Of a stretch of DNA of 64,000 bases, positions 52,615-61,926 are shown piece after piece. The notes under the pieces are model-generated. The model was not told the origin of the DNA and searched no databases. It was given only the letters and a program-made list of their open reading frames with translations. Position 1 is the stretch's first letter. Each line of letters opens with the position of its first letter. Source of the stretch: Thermotoga profunda AZM34c06 (GTDB taxonomy: Bacteria > Thermotogota > Thermotogae > Thermotogales > DSM-5069); assembly GCF_000828675.1 (NCBI RefSeq), contig NZ_AP014510.1, positions 2,003,413 through 2,067,412 of the forward strand, given 5' to 3'. The position numbers were made by a program, and so were the translations under genes.

Positions 52615-53298
52615 ATGAAAAGATTACCAAGAGGAATAATTATAAGTTGTCAACTTGAACCAGGGGATCCGGTACAAGATGTGTCGTTCATTGTTAACAT
52701 GGCAAAATCAGCACGTTATGGGGGTTCAATAGCTATAAGGACAAATAATGCAGAGCACGTGGGAGCCGTTAAACAGGCTGTTGATATCCCTGTAATTGGT
52801 CTGGTAAAAGATAGAAGTTATGAAACCTTCATCACTCCAACCTTTGATCATGCAAAAAGTGTAATTGAAGCTGGGGCAGATTTTGTTGCGGTGGATTCTA
52901 CCAGAGGAGAAAGACCCATCCCGTTAAGCCGACTCTTCGATCAAATAAGGTCTAATTTTCCCGATGTTGGGATTATCGCCGACATAGCTGACGAAACAGA
53001 CGCAGAATTAATCATTCCTTTGAAACCTGATTATATAGCAACAACTCTATGTGGTTACACATCATATACAGAAAAGGTTATTTTACCAAATATTACTCTT
53101 GTTGGAAAGCTTTGCGCAAAGTTCGATATACCCATAATAGCAGAAGGAGGTTATTCTACACCAGAACAAGTACAACTTGCTTTTCAGATGGGTGCTCATG
53201 CAGTTGTAATTGGCACTGCAATAACAAGACCGTGGTTAGTGATTAAGAAATTCGTAGAGAGTTCAACTGCTTTTATAAAGGGGAGGGATGAAGGATGA
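52615..53298 (+). CDS. nanE: N-acetylmannosamine-6-phosphate 2-epimerase
   Basis: Converts ManNAc-6-P to GlcNAc-6-P. The 227-residue TIM barrel has IISCQLEPGDP, RTNNAEHVGAVK, PVIGLVKDR, FVAVDSTRGERP, ATTLCGYTSYT, IIAEGGYSTPEQVQLAFQMGAHAVVIGTAITRPW (recognisable in pieces). ATG 52615 follows a GGGGTG site; an earlier TTG lies inside the promoter. It is the first gene of a six-gene operon with a sugar transporter, kinase and regulator. Confidence 0.95.
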   Translation: MKRLPRGIIISCQLEPGDPVQDVSFIVNMAKSARYGGSIAIRTNNAEHVGAVKQAVDIPVIGLVKDRSYETFITPTFDHAKSVIEAGADFVAVDSTRGERPIPLSRLFDQIRSNFPDVGIIADIADETDAELIIPLKPDYIATTLCGYTSYTEKVILPNITLVGKLCAKFDIPIIAEGGYSTPEQVQLAFQMGAHAVVIGTAITRPWLVIKKFVESSTAFIKGRDEG

Positions 53299-54587
53299 GA
53301 AAGTTACTGGTTCTGTTTATGTTAGTGGTCATAGTCTTAGCTTTCTCCGCAACTAAGGTATCCATGGTTTATTGGCCAGGACCGGAAAGCGAAGCAATGC
53401 AGAAGGTAGTGGACTATTGGAATTCCACAGATGGTAAGAAACTTGGTATTGAAGTAGAGATCATCAACTTTTCAAGAGAAGGTTTCTGGGAGAAGCAAGA
53501 AACATTGCTCAATGCGAGATCTTCGTCTGTAGACATAGTTTTTATAGCAACGTATATAATTGGAAGACTTGCACCACATTTGGTCCCACTGGAGGGTTTT
53601 GAACTCAATCCAGAAGTATTTATAGCATCTGCACTCGAAAGTATGTCATATGAAGGATTTCTCTATGGTTTGCCATTAGATGTTAGCAATCACTTTTTGT
53701 ATTATCGCAAGGATTTAATGGAAAGATTACTAAGCGATTCATCGTGGAAAACCAAATATGAGGAACTGAGTCAGAAATATTTAGGTCAAAAACTATCACC
53801 AAAGAAGCCCGAAGAATGGGATTGGGATGATTACAAGGCAATGGCGATCTTTTTCACAAGAAAATATAATCCTGAGTCACCCGTGGAATATGGAAATGTC
53901 TTGCAAATGAAAAATTTAGTCTACAACATGATGATATGGAACAATACACTTTGGTCGATGGGTGGTTCATGGTTTAGCGAAGACGGAAAATTCAATATCA
54001 AAACAGAAGCCGCGAGAAAAGCAGCATCTTTATTTAAGGAACTTTACGACATGGGAACAGTACCGCCAGGAGTAACGACATATGAGTTTGGCGAAGCTAA
54101 CGAAGCCTTTAAGACTAACAAAGCTTTTATGATGATTCAATGGTCGGCAGCTTATAACATACTCACCGACAAAGAACAATCACCTTTGATCTACGATAAA
54201 GTGGCGCTCGCTCCTATACCAGGGCCTAAACCTTCTACTCATGTTCATTCGCTTGGTGTCGCGCTTAGTAAGTATAGCAAGAAAAAAGATGCAGCTTTAA
54301 AATTTCTATCTTTTCTGGCGACCGAACAGGCTATGAAAATGTATGCCACAAATGGAGGAATTCCTCCGGTCGAAACAATCCTCAAAGCTATGGGAGACAA
54401 ACGTCCTGAATTTCCAATAATAGCAGATCATGTAAAAAAGTATGGTTATGTTGAAAGTACAAGCGCTCAAACTATGACGATCCTCGAAATCATATCAAAC
54501 AAATTAACAGGATATTGGACTGGCCAAATTAGTCTGGATGATGCTTTAAACCAGATACAAAAAGAATGTGAAACTGTTCTAAAATGA
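53295..54587 (+). CDS. ABC sugar-binding protein of the nanE operon
   Basis: The 430-residue family 1 binding protein has an N-terminal signal peptide (KLLVLFMLVVIVLAFSA), the ALYVGP-like lobe WEKQETLLNA, DIVFIATYI, LDVSNHFLYYRKDLM and the C-lobe FKTNKAFMMIQWSAAY, PGPKPSTHVHSLGVALSK. It captures the substrate for the two permeases that follow. Context suggests an amino sugar such as ManNAc or a sialoside. It overlaps nanE by ATGA. A hairpin after it may raise its level relative to the permeases. Confidence 0.9.
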   Translation: MRKLLVLFMLVVIVLAFSATKVSMVYWPGPESEAMQKVVDYWNSTDGKKLGIEVEIINFSREGFWEKQETLLNARSSSVDIVFIATYIIGRLAPHLVPLEGFELNPEVFIASALESMSYEGFLYGLPLDVSNHFLYYRKDLMERLLSDSSWKTKYEELSQKYLGQKLSPKKPEEWDWDDYKAMAIFFTRKYNPESPVEYGNVLQMKNLVYNMMIWNNTLWSMGGSWFSEDGKFNIKTEAARKAASLFKELYDMGTVPPGVTTYEFGEANEAFKTNKAFMMIQWSAAYNILTDKEQSPLIYDKVALAPIPGPKPSTHVHSLGVALSKYSKKKDAALKFLSFLATEQAMKMYATNGGIPPVETILKAMGDKRPEFPIIADHVKKYGYVESTSAQTMTILEIISNKLTGYWTGQISLDDALNQIQKECETVLK

Positions 54588-54602
54588 TAAAGATTTAAGA
54601 CC

Positions 54603-54624
54603 GCCCCGCATTAACTTGCGGGGC
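54603..54624 (+). terminator. Intercistronic hairpin after the binding-protein gene
   Basis: GCCCCGC/GCGGGGC, a 7-bp stem with an 8-nt loop, is followed only by TTATTAT. In ABC operons such a hairpin stabilises the upstream message or gives partial termination, so binding protein exceeds permease. Confidence 0.6.
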
Positions 54625-54650
54625 TTATTATAAAGAAGGAGTGAATAACA

Positions 54651-55517
54651 ATAAAACAAGAACTGAAAAGACGAGTCATTGGCTTATTATTTTTACTTCC
54701 TTTAATCTCAGTAGTCATTTTTTTCGCATATCTTCTCATATTATCGGTTAATATAAGTTTTAGAGACGTGTATTTCGGCTTTATAGAAGATTCAACATTC
54801 ACTGGTTTAGGAAATTACTCAAGATTGTTGCACTCCAAGAATTTTTGGAACTCCATGAAGTTCAGTTTGATTTTTGGCTTGACAACCACATTTTTCGAGC
54901 TGTTTTTAGGTTTTCTCTTAGCATATTTTTTCTATTTGAAATTCCGCGGCATGAGATTTCTATTCACACTTCTCATAACTCCTATGTTCATGGCACCTTC
55001 TCTATTTGGACTGATGAACAGAATATTATTCAATAACTTTATCGGGCTCATACCGGGATATATAAAGTTCTTTTTCGGTATTGATTTAGATTTCTTTAGC
55101 CCCAAAAATATCATATGGACTTTAGTTGGAATTGACGCATTACAGTGGACTCCCTTCGTTTTTCTAATCATTTATGCGGCTTTGTTAGGAATACCGATTC
55201 AATTGATCGAAGCCTCCAGTATTGATGGTGCAGGAACCTTTCACAAAATCCGATATATAATTTTACCTTACATAATTCCAGCATTGGCGACTGGTGGATT
55301 TTTGAGATTTCTTGAATCTTTCAGAGTTTTCGATACAATTTATGTACTTACCGGTGGTGGTCCAGGCGATTTAACGACAAGTATCAGCATATTTATATAT
55401 AGAACAGGTTTCACAATGGGTGATCAAGGATTAGCAAGTGCTGCTGGAATAATACTCTTTTTATTAATGATGATACCTGTTTTGTTGACAATAAAATTAG
55501 CAAAAAGGAGATGGTAA
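54651..55517 (+). CDS. ABC sugar permease, MalF/UgpA type
   Basis: The 288-residue permease has six helices and the EAA loop LIEASSIDGAGTFHKIRYIILP. The frame is open from just after an in-frame TGA at 54642. The only ATG/GTG/TTG upstream of the EAA core is GTG 54768, which would delete the cytoplasmic tail and first helix (GLLFLLPLISVVIFF). A good AAGGAG site sits 9 nt before ATA 54651, the likely start, with CTG 54663 also possible. Downstream the gene meets its partner at 55511. Confidence 0.85.
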   Translation: MKQELKRRVIGLLFLLPLISVVIFFAYLLILSVNISFRDVYFGFIEDSTFTGLGNYSRLLHSKNFWNSMKFSLIFGLTTTFFELFLGFLLAYFFYLKFRGMRFLFTLLITPMFMAPSLFGLMNRILFNNFIGLIPGYIKFFFGIDLDFFSPKNIIWTLVGIDALQWTPFVFLIIYAALLGIPIQLIEASSIDGAGTFHKIRYIILPYIIPALATGGFLRFLESFRVFDTIYVLTGGGPGDLTTSISIFIYRTGFTMGDQGLASAAGIILFLLMMIPVLLTIKLAKRRW

Positions 55518-56338
55518 TAATCAAATCCAAAAGGAGATTTTTAGATTGGGCAGTCTTGTTGATAGTTATTCTTATTTTCAATTTACCCTTGATAAATGTA
55601 GTAATGACATCTTTTAAAAACAACGCTACCATTTCTCAGTCACCACCTCCGTTACTTTTTGTACCCACTTTGAGACATTATTATGATATCTTGACAAGTC
55701 CAACATTTCTCTTTTCGCGATTTCTAACAAACAGTATTTTAATAGCCCTGTTTTCTTCAATGATAACCATCACAATTTGTCTTCTGGCTGCATATGCTAT
55801 CGTCAGGCTTGGGGTTGGTTCTCCGCTTCTTCTTGCTTTCGTAACTAACTTGAGAGCGATACCATTGATAATATTTGCTCCATCAATTTATGTTTTGTTC
55901 AAGCAGTTTGATTTGATAGATACAAGGACAGGTATAATAATGGTCCACATACTTGTTAATATTCCCATTGCATTGTCCTTACTTGTCAGTTTTATGCAAG
56001 ACATACCAAAAGAGATAGAGGAGTCAGCTCACTTAGATGGTGCAAATAGAGTGCAAATCCTTCTTAGAATAATACTCCCAATGATCTCATCACCAATGGT
56101 AGCAACTTTTATTTTGAGTTTTATGTATTCCTGGAACGAATTTCTGTTTGCTCTCATACTGAGTATAAAGAAAGCCACAACTCTTACTATTGGTGCCAGT
56201 TTGTTCATAACTGCGTGGGGTGTTCAGTGGGGAAGAATTGCTGCAGCCACTACTTTGTCTGTTATACCACCCTTTGTATTTGCTTTCTATGTTCAAAAAT
56301 ATTTAGTAGAAGCTTTTACAGGAGGCTTAAAAGAATGA
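55511..56338 (+). CDS. ABC sugar permease, MalG/UgpE type
   Basis: The 275-residue partner permease has six helices and the EAA loop EIEESAHLDGANRVQILLRIILPM. ATG 55511 overlaps the end of the first permease gene, but AAAGGAG abuts it directly; ATA 55517 is 6 nt from that site, so either may be used. It is coupled to the upstream gene, and its stop overlaps the ROK kinase start as ATGA. No ATPase subunit is encoded here; a shared one is presumed. Confidence 0.9.
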   Translation: MVIIKSKRRFLDWAVLLIVILIFNLPLINVVMTSFKNNATISQSPPPLLFVPTLRHYYDILTSPTFLFSRFLTNSILIALFSSMITITICLLAAYAIVRLGVGSPLLLAFVTNLRAIPLIIFAPSIYVLFKQFDLIDTRTGIIMVHILVNIPIALSLLVSFMQDIPKEIEESAHLDGANRVQILLRIILPMISSPMVATFILSFMYSWNEFLFALILSIKKATTLTIGASLFITAWGVQWGRIAAATTLSVIPPFVFAFYVQKYLVEAFTGGLKE

Positions 56339-57216
56339 AAATAGCAATAGGGATTGATATCGGTGGAACGGCAATTAAAGGTGCTTTAGTCACAGAAAAT
56401 AATATCATTGAATATAGCATTCTTGAACTAATAAATAAAAAGAAACCGTTAGAAACACTCTGGAAGATACTTGACAAAATTCTCAATGAGAATCGAGAGA
56501 AAATAGAAGTCATAGGTATTGCATCAGCTGGGAGAATCGACTCAAATGAAGGAATTATTCTCTACGCTTCCCCCAATATTCCCGATTGGTCTGGTTTATA
56601 TCTCTCAAAAATGGTGAAAGATAGATATAAGATACCTTGTTTCGTTATTAACGACGCCCGCGCAGCAGCTTTGGCTGAGGCAAGAAAAAGAAACGTATCA
56701 AATCTAGTCCTTCTAACGATTGGTACAGGGTTGGGTGGGGGTATTATCCTGAATGATCAATTGATATTTGGTGAACACTGGGAAGCCGGCGAGATTGGAC
56801 ATACCATTCTCAAACCATATGGCAGAAAATGTAATTGTGGGAAAAAAGGATGTGCTGAAGCTTATATATCAATGAAAGTACTGCACAAGTATGCGAAAGA
56901 AAAAAACAGAAGTGTATTAATAGAGAGATTCAAGAAAAAAGATCAAAATGTTGTATTAGCCGTTGAAAAAATGTGTAAGGATCTATCTGTACTGATTGAT
57001 AAGATCTTTCTTACAATTGATCCACAGATTGTTGTAATTGGCGGTGGCTTCTGCGAATTGGGCACAGATGCACTTGAAATACTTAGAAAAAACATAAAAT
57101 TTTACTCTTATAGATCTCTGTATAATCTCTCTCAAATAGAACTATCAACACTTGGGAATACTGCTGGTATAATCGGAGCAGTAATACACGCGCGGGAAAA
57201 ATTAGTGAGGTGTTGA
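56335..57216 (+). CDS. nanK: ROK-family sugar kinase, likely N-acetylmannosamine kinase
   Basis: The 293-residue ROK kinase begins IAIGIDIGGTAIKGALV (ATP site), has SAGRIDSNEG, VINDARAAALAEA, TIGTGLGGGIIL, GEIGHTI with catalytic region, and the zinc motif CNCGKKGCAEAYIS. Sugar specificity is not readable; the nanE neighbour makes ManNAc the best guess. ATG 56335 overlaps the permease stop; a longer frame from 56215 lies within the permease gene. Confidence 0.85.
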   Translation: MKIAIGIDIGGTAIKGALVTENNIIEYSILELINKKKPLETLWKILDKILNENREKIEVIGIASAGRIDSNEGIILYASPNIPDWSGLYLSKMVKDRYKIPCFVINDARAAALAEARKRNVSNLVLLTIGTGLGGGIILNDQLIFGEHWEAGEIGHTILKPYGRKCNCGKKGCAEAYISMKVLHKYAKEKNRSVLIERFKKKDQNVVLAVEKMCKDLSVLIDKIFLTIDPQIVVIGGGFCELGTDALEILRKNIKFYSYRSLYNLSQIELSTLGNTAGIIGAVIHAREKLVRC

Positions 57217-57220
57217 ATCG

Positions 57221-58045
57221 TTGGAAGATGTCCAAGCCATTATGAAGATAAATTGGCTTCATTTTACCAAAAAAGAACAAGAACTTGCAAATTTTGTGAT
57301 GAATAACGCGCAAAAGCTGGTGTATATGACCATTACAGAATTAGCGGAAGAACTCCACGTAGGTCAAGGAACAATTGTTAGATTCTGCCAAAAGCTCGGT
57401 TTTTCTGGTTTTCATCCGTTTAAAATCGCACTTGCCAGAAGTGTAGGACAACGTGAACAGGAAAAAGAAACAAACAATTTGATATCACTAGTACGGCAAA
57501 ATCACATAGAAGTCATCGAGGAAACTTCAAAACTTTTGAGCTTAAATGAGCAAATTATCAAAGAGTGTTCTAAAAGAATAGCTACATGCAGAAAACTCTT
57601 TTTATTAGGAGTTGGTGCTTCTGGAATAACAGCAATGGATGCCTTTTATAAGTTCATGAGAATCGGTATAGATGTAAGATATTCTTTAGACACACACATA
57701 TTAGCAATGAGTCTTTCAGAAAGTAATGAACAAGATTGTGTGCTCGCTTTTTCGCAGACTGGTTCAACGGCGCTCGTAGTGGATATGGCTGAAATGGCAA
57801 AGAAAAATAATTCCTGTGTAATTGCTATCACAGCTTACAGCAGATCGCCACTCACAAAGTACGCAGACTATGTCATCTTGACTGCCATTAGAGAGAGTCC
57901 ATTTCAAAGTGGAGCGATAAGATCTAAAATTGCCCAGTTGCATGTACTCGAAGTTTTATTTGAGCAAACAAGGGTTTTGATCCTTAATAGAGCAGAAGAA
58001 GCTACTAAGAGAACAGCAACAGCAGTTGAAAAATGGATATACTGA
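57221..58045 (+). CDS. RpiR/MurR-family transcriptional regulator with SIS domain
   Basis: The 274-residue regulator has an N-terminal HTH (TITELAEELHVGQGTIVRFCQKLGFSGFHPFK, read in parts) and a C-terminal SIS sugar-phosphate domain (KLFLLGVGASGITAMDAF, CVLAFSQTGSTALVVDMAEM). It probably senses an amino-sugar phosphate and controls this operon through the palindrome at the nanE promoter. TTG 57221 follows GAGGTG by 8 nt. Confidence 0.9.
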   Translation: MEDVQAIMKINWLHFTKKEQELANFVMNNAQKLVYMTITELAEELHVGQGTIVRFCQKLGFSGFHPFKIALARSVGQREQEKETNNLISLVRQNHIEVIEETSKLLSLNEQIIKECSKRIATCRKLFLLGVGASGITAMDAFYKFMRIGIDVRYSLDTHILAMSLSESNEQDCVLAFSQTGSTALVVDMAEMAKKNNSCVIAITAYSRSPLTKYADYVILTAIRESPFQSGAIRSKIAQLHVLEVLFEQTRVLILNRAEEATKRTATAVEKWIY

Positions 58046-58231
58046 TCTCTATAATACAGAAACTGTCAATATGAATTTTTGTACCCTCTCTTAATTAGGT
58101 ACAATTCTTCTCTTTCATTGGCTCATGTGAAACTTGTATCATCTTCTATGTAATTCTTCCAAGGAATTTCTAATGTATTTCTAATAATTTGTGATATAAA
58201 ATTGAGTTACCCATCCTAAGGAGGGATGATT

Positions 58232-58756
58232 ATGGGCAAAATTTTACTGGTATCGATTGTTTTGTTCAGTACTTTGATCTTTGCTCAAGTGGGGCAGATT
58301 CAACCAGTCAAGCCAAGTATTCCTTTTGTACCACTTTTGTCTACCAAGGTTCAAGAAGTTGATGTTCTTGGTCCTTATGGCTCTGTCTGGAAGATATATT
58401 GGGATGGCTGGGAAGGAACATTAGTCTTTTTCAAAGGTGGAACTGGTTATATTGAAGATGCAAACAAAACCAGATACAATCTCACTTACGCGATACTGAA
58501 AAATCCCCAAGATAATATCTCAGGTATGACGGGTCCTGGATATACCGGTAAAGGTAGTACACTTGGACATCGCATAGTTTTCTTGGTTGATTTTGCAAAC
58601 ACGCCAAATAATACACAAGATGATCAAAGGTTCGACGGTTACATATTCACCCAGACACTCAAAGTTTCTAACAAAAGGGCAATCGCTGGTATTACATGGT
58701 GGGATAGCATTCCATTTGGTTTCTATGCAACGTTCTGGTATGATGTACCAGGTTAA
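58232..58756 (+). CDS. Small exported protein of unknown function
   Basis: The 174-residue protein has a signal peptide (KILLVSIVLFSTLIFA) and a short Gln/Pro-rich linker, then a beta-rich domain with many aromatics and glycines (YGSVWKIYWDGWEGTLVFF, GGTGYIED, WWDSIPFGFYATFWYDVPG). No cysteines are visible. It may bind carbohydrate or be a cell-surface protein, but I do not recognise the family. ATG 58232 is 6 nt after AAGGAGGG; the ATG at 58226 abuts that site. It is a single gene with its own terminator. Confidence 0.75.
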   Translation: MGKILLVSIVLFSTLIFAQVGQIQPVKPSIPFVPLLSTKVQEVDVLGPYGSVWKIYWDGWEGTLVFFKGGTGYIEDANKTRYNLTYAILKNPQDNISGMTGPGYTGKGSTLGHRIVFLVDFANTPNNTQDDQRFDGYIFTQTLKVSNKRAIAGITWWDSIPFGFYATFWYDVPG

Positions 58757-58777
58757 TGCCAAAAAGATTCATATTAC

Positions 58778-58807
58778 GGGCGGGTGATCCCCGCCTTTAT
58801 TTTTTAT
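58778..58807 (+). terminator. Intrinsic terminator after the exported protein gene
   Basis: GGCGGG/CCCGCC with a 5-nt loop is followed by TTTATTTTTTATTT. Confidence 0.9.
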
Positions 58808-58826
58808 TTATTGACTGTCGTGAGAA

Positions 58827-59855
58827 TTAGATATCCCTTGAAGCAGGTTGTAGATCAATTTGTTTGAACTCATTTTCGATCTTCAATGGTCTTTTCATCA
58901 ACTCGTAAATGGCTTCATGTGGCTTTTTGCCCAAAAAGAGTACCTCATAAACCTTTTGAGATATGGGCATGTCCACGTTTAATGATTTTGCGAGCTCTAA
59001 AAGTGGCCCGACAGTATGAACCCCCTCGGCAATCATCTTCATGTTTGAAAGTAAATCTTCCAGAACCATCCCTTTACCTATCATCTCACCAACATATCTA
59101 TTTCTACTGTAATTACTTGTGCAGGTAACTATTAGATCTCCCATGCCTGCGAGTCCCATGAAAGTAAGTGGGCTTTTGCAACCCATGGCTAATCCGAATC
59201 GTGTTATCTCATGTAGACCACGTGTTATCAAAGAAGCCTTCGCATTGTGCCAGTGACCAAGGCCATCCAAAACTCCTGCAGCTATAGCTATCACATTCTT
59301 TACAGCTCCACAGATTTCAACACCTAAAACATCTTCAGTGGTGTACACTCTGAAAAATTCATTGCTCAGAGCAGATTGAAATAAATTCGCCGTGTACTCA
59401 TCTTCAGATGCAATGACAACACTTGTAGGAAGCCTTCTTGCCACTTCAGGCGCATGGCATGGTCCAGAAAGTATCGCGTAAGTCACACGTTGCCACTTGG
59501 AAGCTACAATGGAACTTACCGTTCTCAATTTGCTGTCTATGCCTTTTGAAAGATTTATAACAGTTTTTGGTACTGTAGTTATTTTTTCCAAGGTTTCTTG
59601 CAGATACTTTACTGGGACGGCTATCACGAGATTGTCACTGAATTGCTCGATTTCGTATATTTTCGATGTTGCAATCAAAGTAGGTGGAAGTTCTATCGAA
59701 GGTAAGTATTCCAAATTCACGTGATCTTTGTTTATTTGTTCTGCTAATTCTTCTCTCCTTGCCCAAAGTAAAACCTCATGACCATTCTCAATGAGTAATT
59801 TTGCAAATGTAGTTCCCCAGCTTCCTGCACCAAGAACGGAAAATTTCAAAGACAA
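58827..59855 (-). CDS. gpsA: NAD(P)H-dependent glycerol-3-phosphate dehydrogenase
   Basis: Reduces dihydroxyacetone phosphate to sn-glycerol 3-phosphate for phospholipids. The 342-residue protein has LGAGSWGTTFAKLL, LSGPCHAPEVARRLPT, GAVKNVIAIAAGVLDGLG with the catalytic Lys, and GLAGMGDLIVTCTS. TTG 59855 overlaps the trmB end and follows GAGGTGAT; TTG 59849 is a near alternative. The window also encodes a glycerol-1-phosphate dehydrogenase, making the opposite enantiomer from the same substrate. Confidence 0.95.
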   Translation of the reverse strand: MSLKFSVLGAGSWGTTFAKLLIENGHEVLLWARREELAEQINKDHVNLEYLPSIELPPTLIATSKIYEIEQFSDNLVIAVPVKYLQETLEKITTVPKTVINLSKGIDSKLRTVSSIVASKWQRVTYAILSGPCHAPEVARRLPTSVVIASEDEYTANLFQSALSNEFFRVYTTEDVLGVEICGAVKNVIAIAAGVLDGLGHWHNAKASLITRGLHEITRFGLAMGCKSPLTFMGLAGMGDLIVTCTSNYSRNRYVGEMIGKGMVLEDLLSNMKMIAEGVHTVGPLLELAKSLNVDMPISQKVYEVLFLGKKPHEAIYELMKRPLKIENEFKQIDLQPASRDI

Positions 59856-60775
59856 ATCACCTCAGATATTTTTTTCACAGAAAATTTCACCACTGGTGTT
59901 CTATAAGCAGGAGCATCTGGATCGAGCTTTACAAGCCAGCCATCTTTCTCTTTTTCAATGCTTATAAAATACCTTTGCTGAAAGCCTTCTTCGTTTGAAA
60001 CTATTCTCAAAAGATACTCATTCTCACGAACATATACATTTTTGACCACAAACACACCTTTATGGTATCTAAAAACATTCCCTGATAATTGCAAAATTTT
60101 CTGTTCGTTCACATCATTCAGATGAATATGAGGCATCGAGCCTTCCTCCCAGGTCCATCTTTGAATATTCAAGTAACCTTTCTTTTTGGCGACTAAGATA
60201 TATGTCTTTCTGCCCTCCGATAGCCATTTTTTCTCATATCTGGTCCCAACGATCATCTTATCGTTCTCATTGAATTGAATCAAATCGAAGCATTCAGTTT
60301 TTAAGAGGATATCTTTCATATGCTCTGCATACCATTTAACATCTGTGACAAGCTGGAAGATACCCTCAAAGTTCAAAATAGCACTCAATGTCTCTGCAAA
60401 ACCCTGGTTTGTGAATCTCTTATCTTGGTGAGATTTCTTAGGCCACGGACATGGAAAATTAGTGTAGACCTCCTCAACGCTGTTGTCTTTGAAAAATTCT
60501 CTAAGGGCAAATCTACCATCCACAAGCGCTACTCTTATATTTTTCAGTGATTCAGCATGTATCTTTCTTTGAATTTTCACAAGAGATGTTATCGATGTTT
60601 CAAATCCTATGAAATTATATTCTGGTTTTTGCTTAGCCAGAGAAACAAGAAACTCGCCGTTGCCAAATCCTATTTCAACGGCGAGTTTTGCTTGTCTTTG
60701 GAAGATCTCGTCACAATCTAAGGGCAACGTATATTGCTGAGTTTTTATGAAGTACGAAAGAAACTCAGTTGACAT
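59846..60775 (-). CDS. trmB: tRNA (guanine-N7)-methyltransferase with C-terminal extension
   Basis: TrmB makes m7G46 in tRNA. The N-terminal ~200 residues hold the SAM motif AVEIGFGNGEFLVSLA and the family's FPCPWPKKSHQDKRF catalytic loop; TRYEKKWLSEGR follows. The last ~100 residues form an extra beta-rich domain absent from E. coli TrmB. I recall similar long TrmB forms in Thermotogales, so this is not unusual. It overlaps gpsA by 10 nt and follows the TPR-protein gene by 14 nt. Confidence 0.93.
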   Translation of the reverse strand: MSTEFLSYFIKTQQYTLPLDCDEIFQRQAKLAVEIGFGNGEFLVSLAKQKPEYNFIGFETSITSLVKIQRKIHAESLKNIRVALVDGRFALREFFKDNSVEEVYTNFPCPWPKKSHQDKRFTNQGFAETLSAILNFEGIFQLVTDVKWYAEHMKDILLKTECFDLIQFNENDKMIVGTRYEKKWLSEGRKTYILVAKKKGYLNIQRWTWEEGSMPHIHLNDVNEQKILQLSGNVFRYHKGVFVVKNVYVRENEYLLRIVSNEEGFQQRYFISIEKEKDGWLVKLDPDAPAYRTPVVKFSVKKISEVICL

Positions 60776-60789
60776 CTTTCATCTCCCAT

Positions 60790-61926
60790 TCATTTCTGCA
60801 AGAAATACTTTGCGTGTGGAACATATTCACTGTTTGGATAGTTTTTCGTGAACTCTTCAAATAACTTTTTAGCTGTAGTGACATCACCTGATTCATATAA
60901 ACTGAGTGTCATGTAATAAAACGCATCGTCCTTAAAATACAGATCCGTGTCTTTCAAGATACTCACAACATTGTTCAAAACGTTGTATGCATCTTGATAG
61001 TACTGTGCTTTGTATAGTCTATAACCAAACAACCACAGAGATTTCGTGAGTTCCAAATTCAGATTCTTCGACAAAGTCAGTGTTGATCTTGATGTACTCG
61101 TGTTAGTGAGTAATAATTTCGTGATCTCATCTTTCAATGCTCTCAGCTCTTGAGAATCACTGATCTTAACTGATTCTATCATCTGTAATACCTTTTCGAA
61201 GGAAGTGGAAAACTCTTGGCTGGTTTGATCTATTTTTTGCTCCACAATCGAGAGTTTCTCAAGATTCGACAAGACGTTCTTTACATCAGCAACAGAAGTG
61301 TCGAGATTTTGGATACGATCTTTGAGCTCTGCGATCTCGGTTTTCATTCCAGATATTCTGTTGGATTGAGAGAAATTCAGAAAAACACCAGTCAATGCCA
61401 CAACGAGTGTCGCGATAATTGCTATGAGTAGGATCATATCCAACCCGGCGAATTTTGGAGCTTCTTCTGGTTTTGATATCAACAATGGGTGAGACGCATC
61501 AATTTTTTTGAGAGCCTCTTCGTATATCTTTGCCCTCGCTTTGTCTCTCTTACGTCTTGCAAGTTCGAGTTTCAAAGCTATTGCCTCGGCAAGTTCTGGA
61601 TAAGCCTTTGAAACGCCTTCAAGGATCGCCATTCCACCTTCGAAATTGTTTTTCGAGATCTCTTCAAAAGCCTCCTTTACATCTTCGGTATAATCAGTTT
61701 TTACCCTCTCAGTTGCAGTTTTGTACAAGGTTTTGTACTCTTCCTTGCGTTGGTCGGTCAATTTCTCGTAGATTTTCGAGACCATCTTCCAGTTGCCACA
61801 AGATGCTTCCAACTCGAGCAAGAGATGTGGATATTCATCTTGAAAGAGACTCAAAACAGCTCTTGCTCTCGAAAGTTGGTTGTTCCTAATTAAATCCCTC
61901 ACCACCCTCTCAACTACGTCACTCAA
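60790..61926 (-). CDS. Membrane-anchored protein with coiled coil and TPR-like C-terminus
   Basis: The 378-residue protein has a helical N-terminal region (1-155) rich in charged residues with TPR-like pairs, one membrane helix (LIAIIATLVVALTGVFL, about 170-186), then a coiled coil (190-270) and a C-terminal TPR-like tail (AYNVLNNVVSILKDTDLYFKD onward, ending YVPHAKYFLQK), like the YbgF/CpoB tail. TTG 61926 follows GGAGGTGG and overlaps the nnrD stop as TTGA. The role is unknown; scaffold or envelope function is plausible. Confidence 0.7.
   Translation of the reverse strand: MSDVVERVVRDLIRNNQLSRARAVLSLFQDEYPHLLLELEASCGNWKMVSKIYEKLTDQRKEEYKTLYKTATERVKTDYTEDVKEAFEEISKNNFEGGMAILEGVSKAYPELAEAIALKLELARRKRDKARAKIYEEALKKIDASHPLLISKPEEAPKFAGLDMILLIAIIATLVVALTGVFLNFSQSNRISGMKTEIAELKDRIQNLDTSVADVKNVLSNLEKLSIVEQKIDQTSQEFSTSFEKVLQMIESVKISDSQELRALKDEITKLLLTNTSTSRSTLTLSKNLNLELTKSLWLFGYRLYKAQYYQDAYNVLNNVVSILKDTDLYFKDDAFYYMTLSLYESGDVTTAKKLFEEFTKNYPNSEYVPHAKYFLQK

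Noticed and set aside
59846-60160. C-terminal extension of TrmB as a novel fusion
   Set aside because: I recall long TrmB forms in Thermotogales, so this looks like a lineage feature rather than a new fusion.
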